Shown: positions 13,101 through 25,100 of the stretch, in pieces | Layout of the letters: every line of letters starts with the position of its first letter | Position numbering within the stretch: position 1 is the stretch's first letter | DNA from: Incurvaria masculella | Taxonomy: Eukaryota; Arthropoda; Insecta; Lepidoptera; Incurvariidae | DNA length: 64,000 nucleotides | Direction of reading: 5' to 3' | NCBI GenBank assembly: GCA_946894095.1 | Contig: OX335657.1 | Coordinates: 18,476,001 to 18,540,000 of the forward strand | Notes under the pieces: model-generated | Seen by the model: the letters and a program-made list of their open reading frames with translations, nothing else | Databases searched by the model: none | What the model was told of the DNA's origin: nothing | Program-made: the position numbers and the translations under genes

Positions 13101-16100
13101 TGTTGATCGCGACCGGTCGTTAGCAGGTGTCGCCCAGCAAGTGGGGCACGCAGCAGGTGCTGCGCGTGGCCAAGCCGCGGCCCCAGCAGCTCCTCGCGCT
13201 CAAGTCCCCGCCGCGGCTCGCGCCGGGCACCGCGCACGGTGAGTGTAGTATTGTTGCAGCATAGCAATCAAGCACAAAATCTAAATCTAACACACATTGC
13301 ATATGCTTGAACACTTATATGCAGAAATCGAATTTCCTGAACTGATTTTTCGTTCTTTTTATATGTAACTGGACATCGATGGCTAATAGCAAATTGAACG
13401 TCAGATATTAGCCTTACACACTACATGGGAACTAGGTGCCATGCCAGGACATTCTTTATATTGCTACATTGATCTGGATGGAAAAGATGGTCTATTTTCA
13501 TTGCCGCTTCGATTCAATGCGATGGTACCAACCCGGGCGGGATTAACGCTACCACTTAGTAAGTAAGGAAGGGGACCTATAGTTTTACGAGGAATCCGAA
13601 CCACTGTTAGCCTCAATGGTTGAAAATGGTCACCCATCCAGAACCCAACCACGCTCAGAGGTGCTTACCCAGCTTATCGAATCTCAAGGCGCCGCACCAC
13701 TGGGCTTCCGAGGCTGACAAGCTGGATATGTTTTTAATTTGGTTGTAAAATTACTGAAAAAGTATTTTTTCTATGTAATGAACACACTATGTTCCGTATT
13801 TTCAAAATCTCCTATTTTATCATTATACTGTATTAAATTTTACTTGCTTATTATTGTCGTGCTAAATTAATAAGAAAACAAATATTTGTAGTGTAAATCT
13901 TATTTCTTTTACTAGACAGTTAGTTTTGTAACGGGCTGACTAAATGGCTTGAAGACATTTTTTTTTTCTAATTGAGAATTCCTTCCACCTCCGCACACAA
14001 AATAAAAATCCATGGTCTTTATAATTATTTGCTGGTAAAAAGAGTTTTTGAATTGGCCAATATCTTATCTGGGATACACCTCAGCCACTTGGTACCACAA
14101 CAACGTTTGATTTAGGACTCATCAAGTGGACATGAATAAAACATGACTCAACTGGAGGGCCATGTTTCTTTCTTTCGTGGCCGCTCTGGTCGCTGCCTAT
14201 ACATTTTGGCCCATTCTTCTTTTGAACGTATCGATCTGGCAGCAACTCAATGTATAAAATTTAAAGTGAATAACATATAATAACAGCTATATATGTGGCG
14301 CTCTTGCCTGTTTTAAGGAGTATGTTAAAATGTCGTAGTGTACGCAGCTTTACAGCGAGAGTGCATGTGAGATGGGCGATGCAGGTGGTGGCGCGACCAA
14401 GAAGCTGGTGCTTTCGAGCGGCGGCGGCGCGGGCGGCGCGGGGCACAGCGTGGTGCTGCGGGCGGCGGGCGCGGCGGCGGCCGGAGCCACCTCGCAGATA
14501 CACCAGATCAATGTGCCCGGCAAGGGGGTAAGCACGAACCGTAGAAACACATTATAGATTTGACAGTTCCTTCTAATGGATACTACATTACTGTTATCTC
14601 GGTTTGAATTTATGCAGCGAAGTGTTCTAATCAGATCTTGAGAATGTTCAGAAAACGTTTTGGGTCTGGACATTCATCTACAGTAGGATTCAAACTGTCC
14701 AACATTATATGTCCACTGCTGTACCGCTGAGCTGCCCATGCAATCATGTCGGCCAAAGATTTCTCGATTATATTCTATAACTTATAAACGACATGAATGG
14801 TTCTATAGACTATGCATACGCCAGACTAATTTTGAATAGCTAAATGAATTTTTCAAGTGGGCCTTCAGGGCCAAATCCGAAATTATAAGAAATAGCGAAA
14901 CACACCCAAAGGAGTCATGAGGCCAATTTTGATAAAAACCAAAACGACATTATTAGATTTTCGGAAAAATCGTTTTCCTAGCCTGAAACAGAACTCGTTT
15001 TAAAAAATAAAGCACCTCTATTATTGCACCAGTCAATGTGTCGCTCTTAAGAACGGCCCGAAAGCTATGCTCCCCATACAAACGTAGTTTACTAATCATT
15101 TGGAAACTGCTATTCCAATTAAATTGATATTTAATATCTAAGATCAGGTAACAAATATCTGTGACAGCATGCTTTTGTTTTTTTGAAAAATCCAAACCGA
15201 ATGAAATGAATACAAAAAGAAAATCTTCATACGAATTTTGTTTTCTCTGTGGTTTGACCCAGAATACATTTACCGAAAAAACAAAGGCATGCAGACACAG
15301 ATATTTGTAGCCTAATATTAGATACCAAATATCAAGTAAGTTGGAACAGTGGTTTTCAAATTATTAGTAAACTACGTTTGTATGGGAGGCGAAATTTTCA
15401 GGTGCTTACGGGCCGACCTTAAGGAACAAATCCTGTGAAGTAATATCATACAGCAAAGTAATAATAATAATAATAAATATATACTGTGAATAATAATAAT
15501 AACCATTTATTGGATGAAGAAGACATAAGTACACAGAAAAACAAAAGAACAGTAAAACATACAATGCAGAGTACATTTCTGAAAAGATAAAAAGGAGAAC
15601 ATAAAAACATATTATAATTGTTAACTACCTACTGCATGCTTTCCTTCATCCAATGGGTGATGTTATTGCCTTATGGCAATCTCTTCCACCTCACCCATTA
15701 GATATAAGGGCATAGTGGTGGTTTGCAGCAAATAAAAAAGTAAAGGAAAGTGTTGATTTTTCCAATTTTCAAGTATTCATGCATTACTAATACCTTCACT
15801 AATCAAATTGTTTAAAATCTTGTTTTCATTCTGTTATCATGGCCTTCAACTGAAAAGACCATACACTTTTGAAATAAGAACACAATTTTGTGATCCTGAA
15901 TGCAGGTGGATACAATCGTCTAGTGTAGGTGGTTTGAGAATTAAGTTTCAGATTTGGCCCTGAGGACCCACTTGAAAAATTCATCCCCTGTATATGTGCT
16001 ACTTATTTTTGTTTTATTTTTCCAGCATAAAAATGTGTGGTGTATTTCGGTGTTAACTAAACCTAACGTGGTGCGTGTGCCGCCGGCAGGTGCAGTACAT

Positions 16101-19100
16101 CCGGCTGGTGACGACGCCGAGCCAGCGCGCGGGCCGCCTCGCGCCGGCCCCCACCCCCGCACCCCCCGCCGCCGCCGCCGCCACGCTGCTGCTGCCCGAC
16201 GCGCAAGGTCTCACTACTCCACTTATTTTTACTGTTTTGAAGTAGGTGTCGTGCTCAAATAGTCTCGAATCAATGTTGTGCTCAAATGTTTCTGGCATTG
16301 TATCTAGGTCCTTTAGGAATTTTATTTTTTTATTTTATTTTATTTGGGAAATCAACAGCTTACATATCTAGTACAATTTTTAAAAATTAAAATTACCTTA
16401 AACTAAAGCCAATTACAGATTTCCTCTAATTACCTTTACAATTTTGTAGATTAATATAAGTAAGTAGGTAGTATAAAATGCGTGAAAAGAGAAAAAATGA
16501 GAACAAGTGAAAATACATTGTAGTATACATTACATTACATTACCTGCGCATGTTTGTGTAGGTAGGGTGAGTTACAAAAGTGTACGTTAGTGTGTGGGTA
16601 TGTGTGTGGGTGTGCGAGGGTGAGAGGGTTTGTGAGAGAGGCTGAGGGTGAGAGCGTGTGAGGGTGTGTATATTTGTATATATATTTATATACTTGCGTT
16701 GGAGTGATAGGGTTTGCTTGCAAGTGATTGTTTATAAATGAATTGTCAATTAGTTGTATTACTCTTGTCTTTGCAAAAGTAAGTGTTTTTTAATCATATT
16801 TTTAAAATTGCGTTTTGTGGTTGAAAAAAGATCTGCATTACTAAAACTACTGTTATAGGTATAAACGAGTCGTGAAAGAACAGAATTTTGGGCGTAGTTT
16901 GTGCGGTGTAGTTGAGTATGAAATAGATGAGTGTGTCGTGTGCGGCGGATTGGTACATTATAGGTGATTTCACCAACGAGCTCGGGACAATCTATTCGAC
17001 TATTTACCAAATCAAAGAGGAACGACATGTCTAGTAAAATCCGGCGCTCTTCAAGTGTTAAGAAGTTATGATGATTACATCTATCTAAGTAGGAATGTAA
17101 CTTATGCTTTGATTTAAAATTAACGTATTTCATAAATTTTGACTGGATCCGTTCAATTTGAGCTTTGTGAGTTAGGTATTGAGGAGACCATATGCATGAC
17201 CCATATTCTAGTACACTTCGAACATAGGCATAAAACAATGTTTTGAAACAATCAATATTTTTAAAGGGTTTTCCTACGCGCATAATAAAACCAAGATTTT
17301 TATACGCCTTGTCGGTAATAGCATCTAAATTTTCAGAAAAAAGTAGTTTTTCGTCTAATATTACACATAGGTCACGAACTGAAGCTACTTTATTTATTGG
17401 AGCATTGTTCATTGCATATTTAAAAATTATTGGCTTCACACTGCGGGTAAACGATATCTGTAGACATTTATCGGCATTAACATTAATTCTGTTAAGTTTA
17501 TAATATTTAGAAAGCAGGATCAGATCAGATTGAAGGTTCTCGCAATCGGTATATTCGTTAATTACTTTTATTACCTTTTTGTCATCGGCATACATTAAAT
17601 GTCTTGAGTGAGTAATGAAATTGCCTATGTCAATGCAGTGTGTTGTCGAATACTACTAGTAGTAGGTCCTGTATTAGCCATCTATGTCTTGTTCTATATA
17701 AAACCCCCCAAAAGTACAACATCTACGACGTTTGTATCTATGGAGTTTGTTCCCATATCTGTAACACCACTTCCATAATATCTGTTTATATAATATGTTA
17801 CTTGTCGAATTCCGAATCGAAGGAGAAAATTGGTGAGCCCTTGTTAAATTCTAAAATTGGGTGACTAAATATAGTTTGCCTGACAGCTATGTTTGGGGCT
17901 GCGGCCTACTGTCCGAGTTTCCACTTCCGTTTACTTCCATGTCTATTCTTCGCTTGTGCAGCATGCAACTTTTTGTTCAAGATATGAATACAAGTTTATG
18001 TCTCACTCGTGATGAAAAGTGTAGCGGGGGCGGGCGACTCAAAAATACTTCATAGTATATAAACGTGCATTCACATCTTGAACACAAAATACGTGCATGC
18101 TGCACAAGTGAAAAAATCGGCCAAGTGCGAGTCGAAATTGCATGTGAAGGGTTCCGTACCATCGAACAAGAATAAACATTTAAAAATCCCGTTTTTTGTA
18201 TGGGGCCCCCTTTAATTTTGATTATTTATTAATTTTGCCCATTTTTGTTATAGCAGCAAAATAAATACACACTCTGTGAAAATTTCAGCTGCCTACCTAT
18301 TACGGTTCATGAGATATAGCCTTGTGGCAGACGAAGGGACGGACAGCGGAGGTTTATTAATAGGGTTCCGTTGGCACCCTTTGAGTACGGAACCCTAAAA
18401 AGACATAACAGCAAACAAAGTGGAAACTCAGACATTAGACCAACTGTTGAGCTCCAACCAATGTTAGTATTTAACAGCCTTAATCGCCAAACATGAAGTT
18501 CTCATTCTGCCATTGGCCTGTGTACGTGGAGGCTGGAGGCTGGAGGGTGTATGAGGGTGGTGTGTTGCAGCGAGCTCGAAGCCGCAGCAGAAGCTGGTCC
18601 GCATCGCGCCCGTCACCAGCAAGTCCGCGCAGCACACCGTCGTCGGCGTGGCCGCGGTGCGTACATGTCCCTATAGAATTATTCCCACTTTGCTGCTGCG
18701 GCATCAGTTCCATTAGGCTTTTTTAAACAACCTCGGAATTCTCTGTGACACGGTGGGTGAGAAGAACTTTCTATGTAAAACCATTCTTCGTGTGCAAAGG
18801 CAAACTAAAAAAATAAGGTGCTGGTGATGACAAAAATGTTAAGATAAAATGCTCATTCGGGCTGTCTTGTATGATTAAGGGGTGTGGTTGTGGAAAGGCA
18901 CGTGATGTTAATCTCAGCTCTTTTTAAATTTGTGCTGGTGTACTCGATCCATGCAGATCCATGTGGTTCTGGTCCAGTATTGAACGTGTGTGCGTACGCT
19001 TTCAGAGCGGACGCCTGTCGGCGCGGCCTGCGCAGAGCCTGCTCGCGCCGCGCTCGCCGCCGCCGCCGCGCCGCCCGCCCGCCCCGTCCCCCGCCCCCGC

Positions 19101-22100
19101 ACTCACCTCCGCGGCGGACGACTCGAAGGCCGCGCTGCGGACGCTCGTCGCCGGCGTGGCGGCGCACGCCCCCGACCAACCACCGCTCCACTACCAATTG
19201 CAAGAGGTGAGCCCAAGCGCCCCACACCACTACCTACCACTACCTGCATAGCTGTGTCGTTTTGGGCTTAGTACGACTACTTTTGCCTATCTCATCTGTG
19301 TTCACCGCGCAGCCGTCTGGTTAGATAGCTCAACCAATCTTTAAAAAAAGGAGATAAATTGGACCCCACTAACTACAGGCTCATAAGCCTCACATGCATC
19401 GCCTGTAAATGCATGGAGAAAATTATAAACACCAACTTAAGAAGTTTCTTGGAGCAGCACCAACCTACTCGAATGCCTCAACAATTGGACAACAGAACTA
19501 GACAATCACAGGCCAGTCGACGTTATATACTTGGACTATGAGAAAGCATTCGATCGGGTCCCACTGCGTCGACTGGTTACAAAGCTAGAACACTTCGGCA
19601 TTCGAGGGCAACTCCTCAAATGGATCGAGGCCTTCCTGACAGGCCGAAGACTCTCCGTCCGAGTCGGCGAAGTATTCTCCGATAAGAAGCATGCCTGGAG
19701 TGGAGTTCCCCAGGGTTCTGTAATCTCGAGGGTGTTCAATATATTTATAACTGACCTCCACGCTATTATTGAGTGTCACAAGAGCTTCTTAGCAGATGAC
19801 TCCAAGTTCTTCGCAAACCCCCATATTCTCCATGGGGAATTACAAGAAGACCTAAACCGAGTGAACCAGTGGTCAATGGACTGGCTAATCAAACTGAACA
19901 TTCAGAAATGCACTGTTCTCCATCTAGGGAAGCAGAACCCGCACCTTCCATACTTTCTAAACAATACCCGACTATCTGCAGTGCACCAGCAAAGAGACCT
20001 AGGAGTCCTTGTAAATCGTGATCTAAAGCCCTCAAACTACCAACCCTGCACCAAAGACGGATGCGAGGCGATTTAATAGAAGTGTACAAAATGCATACTG
20101 AGAAATACAACTGTGAAGCAATGAAGGAAATGTTCACACTTAATCATAACACTCACCTCCGTGGCCACACTCTAAAACTGAATAAAACAGAACACAAAAC
20201 CAACACACGGAAGCACTTCATAACCAACAGAGTGGTTGACCATTGGAACCAACTTCCAGAGGACACCATAAGTGCAAACAACGCTAATCAATTTAAGAAT
20301 CGTTTGGACGCTTATCTAAATAAATACATTTTTAAAATAAGCAACTAAGTAAACTGAAACCGATTAAGTAAAAAAATAAAACACCGGTAGCACTCCGGGA
20401 GTGCCGGCAGAAGTGAAAACTTTAGTATTAACGTTGTGTTTAATTATAATCGCCATGCTGTGCTGCCTAAGCGGAGCAGCACACTCAGGCACGGTAGAAA
20501 GAGTGGGAGATACTAGTTCCTCTCCCTTCCCCTCGATCTTACGCTTTTTCGATCAGCATCACGTGACCCTGACGCGAGTTTGGAAGTTTTTACCCATCCA
20601 ACAAAAAGTGCTCAGCGCCGCTAAAGAAGTTTTCACTTAAATCTTACGCTTTTTCGATCAGCATCACGTGACCCTGACGCGAGTTTGGAAGTTTTTACCC
20701 ATCCAACAAAAAGTGCTCAGCGCCGCTAAAGAAGTTTTCACTTCAAAATTTTTGTTAATATATCAATGAACTATGTACTCGATTTAGACGCATCAGCCTA
20801 GGCTGCCTGTCTAATATAAAATAAATAAATAAATAACCATGAGTGATTTTCTAGACAAAATAGACAGGTAGTAACATAGCAGCAGTAACTGTATCATTTA
20901 TGAAAAACAAAACATAGTTTACGGCAAAGAAAGAAAAGGTGATTGCTGTGAAGGGGGGAACGACAGAACGTCTAATATGCAGATCCTATAATATCATATT
21001 TTAACAAAATTTTAAAACCATGCAAAACGTATAATCGGCATATCGTATAATTTTATACGTAGTGCATGAAGAAGTTTAAAAAATAAAATTACTTATTTCT
21101 CCATGCATAACGTATAATAGTCACAACGTATAAAATTATGATCTTTATTTAAAAAAAAAAGAAAACCATGCATATCATATAATCCTAAACGTTTCATACG
21201 ATAAGCGCCCTTATAAATATACTTTTAAAGCCTCAATGGCCCGTGGCGCGACACTTCGGCGATCGCTCTCCGAAGTTAAGCAACGCTGGGTCCGGTCTGG
21301 TCTTGGATGGGTGACCATTCGACCGTTGAAAGAGGCTGGCCGTGGTTCGGATTCCACGTTAAACTGTAGGTCCCCTTCCTTACTTACTAGGTGGTAGGAA
21401 TTATCCCGCCCGGGTTGGTACCATCGCATTGGATGAACGATGGTCGAAGCGGCAACGATAAATTGTCCGTGTTTTCCATCCAGTTCAATGTAGCCGTGCA
21501 ATATAAGGAAGGTCCTGGCATGACACCTAGCTCCCATGTGGTGTGTTGGGCTAATACCATGACAGAATGGTGTGGTATTAGCCATCCATGTCCAGTCACA
21601 TAAAAAAAAAAAACTTGCATGCAACTTTTCGACCGTCTCAATTAGCGTAAGGTGGCCTCTTAGCAAATTGTTACTCTTTAACAAATATCGATTCGCAGCA
21701 ATTTCAGCTTTAAATGTATCGTTATTAGGGCGCTTTATGCAGTGCTTCTTGGCATATTATATGTTCTGCATGGTTTTCTTTTTCTGTGAATTCACGTTAG
21801 GAATATTATACGTTGTGACTATTATACGTTTTGCATGATGCAAAGAGTTGATTCTATTTTTAAACTTTCTTCATGCACAACGTATAAAATTATACGTTTT
21901 GAATATTATACTATATGCATGGTTTTAATTTTTTGGAAAAAAATACTTTTTTTCCAAAAAATTAAATTCTTCGTACAGAATTGTATTTGTGAAACTGCCC
22001 TGAATAATGGCACAGAACCTTAGAGATCATTCCCAGAATCGATTATGGCATCGGTTATTGAGTGGACTCTACAACAATACGGTATTATCTTAGAAGAATA

Positions 22101-25100
22101 TATGTACTACCTAGTACTTGACCGTTGACCGTAGAGGGCAGTCCTAGGCATTTATAGACAGTGTCTCATAGGAGAATGAAAACCCGAAACCTACTGCAGA
22201 AACACCTGGGGATATTCGGCAACACTGCTTTCGAGAGTTGAGAGGACGAAAAATTACTTGAGAATCTGACTTCTAGGTGGCAGCTAAAAGCAAATAGGTT
22301 GGACTGGTGGACTGATTAATGGACTAGCATTAATCAGTCCACCAGTCCAACCATGCAATTTGCGGAGTTTTCTGTCTCTTTCCCCTAATAGCGAGCGTTC
22401 AATTGCACCAGAACCTGCGGTAGGTCGCATTGATTAGTGAACAGCAATGGCATTGGAGCCTTTAGTTGCATCGTTAAAGGTCAAGGTCATAGATAGACGG
22501 TTTATCGGCGACGAAGAAATGTATACATCGACATATTCACCAAAAATACACTCAAACACTCCCTTAATACATCAAGCATCACTATACACACCCTCTCACA
22601 CCTCTTCCCCTTTTCTTAGGTAAGTAGTTAGGTAATTTTATTGTTATTCATAAAGATTTCTAATTTTGTGGAACTTTTTCATTGGCTTAGTAATAATTTG
22701 TAATTTTAAGTATATTATTAAATTAGTCATGTACGCTGTTATGTTTCCTATAATAAATACATAATGTCTCCAGACGGTGTCGAGCGAGGCGCCGGAGCGG
22801 GCCGGCTCGGTGGAGGTGATGGCGGAGGCGGAGGTGGAGGGCGAGGATGTGGAGGCGGAGGCGGAGGCGGAGGGGGAGGGGGAGGGGGAGTACGAGGCCA
22901 CGCTCACCGGCACGTACCTGCAGGGCCAGGTACACTCAGCACTGCATCGATGTCTTCAGTTTCTTTACTTACTCCATTAGATGTAGGATTCGACCCTAGA
23001 ACCCCTAGTGAAGAAGAACTGGCAGAGAAACTTTTCCTTGTTTGTCATAATATTTTTTCTTTGATACTTACAAACTGTAAAATATACTTGTTCGTACAAA
23101 ATAAGCACTTCACAATTTTCAACTAATATTTTATGCATGTAGAATCAAGATATTAATTAAAGAAAGAAAGCTATAAAAAAAAATTCCCATCCATAGTGTA
23201 AGGCTGGATTCGAACCAGCATGCACACTTTTTGCAGGCAGTGTGTCTTCTAACTCTGCCAAAGCTCTATAAAAAATATGAAAGCATTTTCAAAAAGTTGT
23301 GTTCAAGTTACTTGTTGAATGTCAAGGAAGACTGAGGAGCGGTATACCTTTTCTTCCAGAATTTTTCTTATCCTGTTGCACACTCTTGATTATTTTGGCT
23401 ATTGAGTGATGTGGCCTGATCCCCAACTGATGGCTAGGAGTAGTTTTATTCTCACAGGACAGGAAAGTAAACCAAATGAAAAAAACAACCTGTCTATAGT
23501 ATGTGCATTATAAATAAAATATCTCCTCTAGGTCTGCCGAGGCAGCCATTGTCCCTAAAATACTTATAGCATTTCCTCTTTGAATTTCAATGCTTATGCG
23601 GCGAACAAAAAACATTTTGGAGCGTGAATCGCCCGAGGTCTCGCTTAAGAGTTTTCCGAGCACATCACAAACAAGATATTTTATTTATAATGCACATACT
23701 ATATTCTCTATTTGTTTGAATAATGCATTAAAAGTTTCAATAAAGAAAAAAAAGGTAACCTGTCTATTGCATCTGTGACGCAATTGTCTGCAGGTGCTGG
23801 ATGCAGAACTGTCGGCCCACATGGACGAGGAGTACCGCATGCTCGACGCATCCGCGCAAGAGAATGGTATGTACCTGGGTGGTACGACACCACACCGCTC
23901 CACTCTTTTTTGTAGAATTATTTACTAACTATTGAGTTCTTGATAGTCACAACGTCTTGGACTAATGTCAGGCTGTCAAAACTGGAAATTGTGTGAGTCC
24001 CAGCACTTAAAAAGACTGACAATTGTGGTGATTATGGGTCTACTTACTGCATTCCAATAGGACATAATGGCTAAAATTGTCTTTGGTCAAACCTTGGGTG
24101 TCTTTTCAAATACGTTGCCGTGTGGAGATCTCGGACCGCATCTATCACACCACTTGCATGTGAGCTTGCGTCGTCTCGGAGAGCGCCGCCACCACGGCCT
24201 GCGCCCACCGGCTCGCTTGGAGGAGGCCCCCTCTCGCCGCTGATGGATTCTCTGTTTCCTAACATTATTTTTATGTTTTTTTAGTGTAAATTTGTAGAAA
24301 TAATTTTAAAAAATCTGCAAATAAATATATAAGGTGAGTTTAAAATAATCTACAAGCCTTATAGGGTTGATTCAGTATCTGATATAGAACAACTTTTGCT
24401 AAGAATGTAGGCATGTAATTTTTTTTGTTCCATTCTAATATAGGTACATAGGTACATGGTTTCTTCGCAAAAGTTGTTCACAATACTGGGCAGAACGTAC
24501 TGTTTAAATTTTTAAAAAATTAATGGAACAAAAAAAATTACATATCTACTTTCTTAGCAAAAGTTGTTCTATATCAGATACTGAATCAGGCTTGTAGATT
24601 ATTATAAACTCACCTTATATACCGTATAATAATAATGACTTCTATGAAAAAAAATTTATAACAAAGTATATCTGAACAATGACATATACAGTATGTATGC
24701 ATAGGCTATACACTTCCTCTAAACAAACACTTGCGGTTGGATGGCTAGGCCGGGAGATGGCACTGCGGCCGCGGAAGGCGTGCAACTGCACTAAGTCGCA
24801 GTGCCTCAAGCTGTACTGCGACTGCTTCGCGGGCGGCGAGTTCTGCCAGCGCTGCAACTGCACCAACTGCCACAACAACCTCGACAGCGAGGAGCTTCGT
24901 CAGAAGGCCATCCGCAGCTGTCTCGAGCGCAACCCCAACGCATTCAGGTACCTACCTACTTTCTCCTTTCTCCATGCGCTTGCTTCGGATGGTAGATCCC
25001 TAATCCATGAAACTGGCAGCTTACGAGTAGTTTATGGGATCCCACGGACCTTAATGTCTTCTGATACATCAGTGCTCCCGTCGTTTCCCGCTCCCTGCAC

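Noticed and set aside
20401..20640. 79-codon frame with a hydrophobic start
   Set aside because: It begins with GTG, overlaps the 105-bp duplication at a LINE 3' end and resembles no known protein.
21226..21330. 5S rRNA gene
   Set aside because: Only the internal promoter region resembles 5S. Both ends differ and it continues into a SINE body with an A tail.
23199..23275. Functional tRNA gene
   Set aside because: Acceptor and anticodon arms do not pair properly, although the T-arm does.
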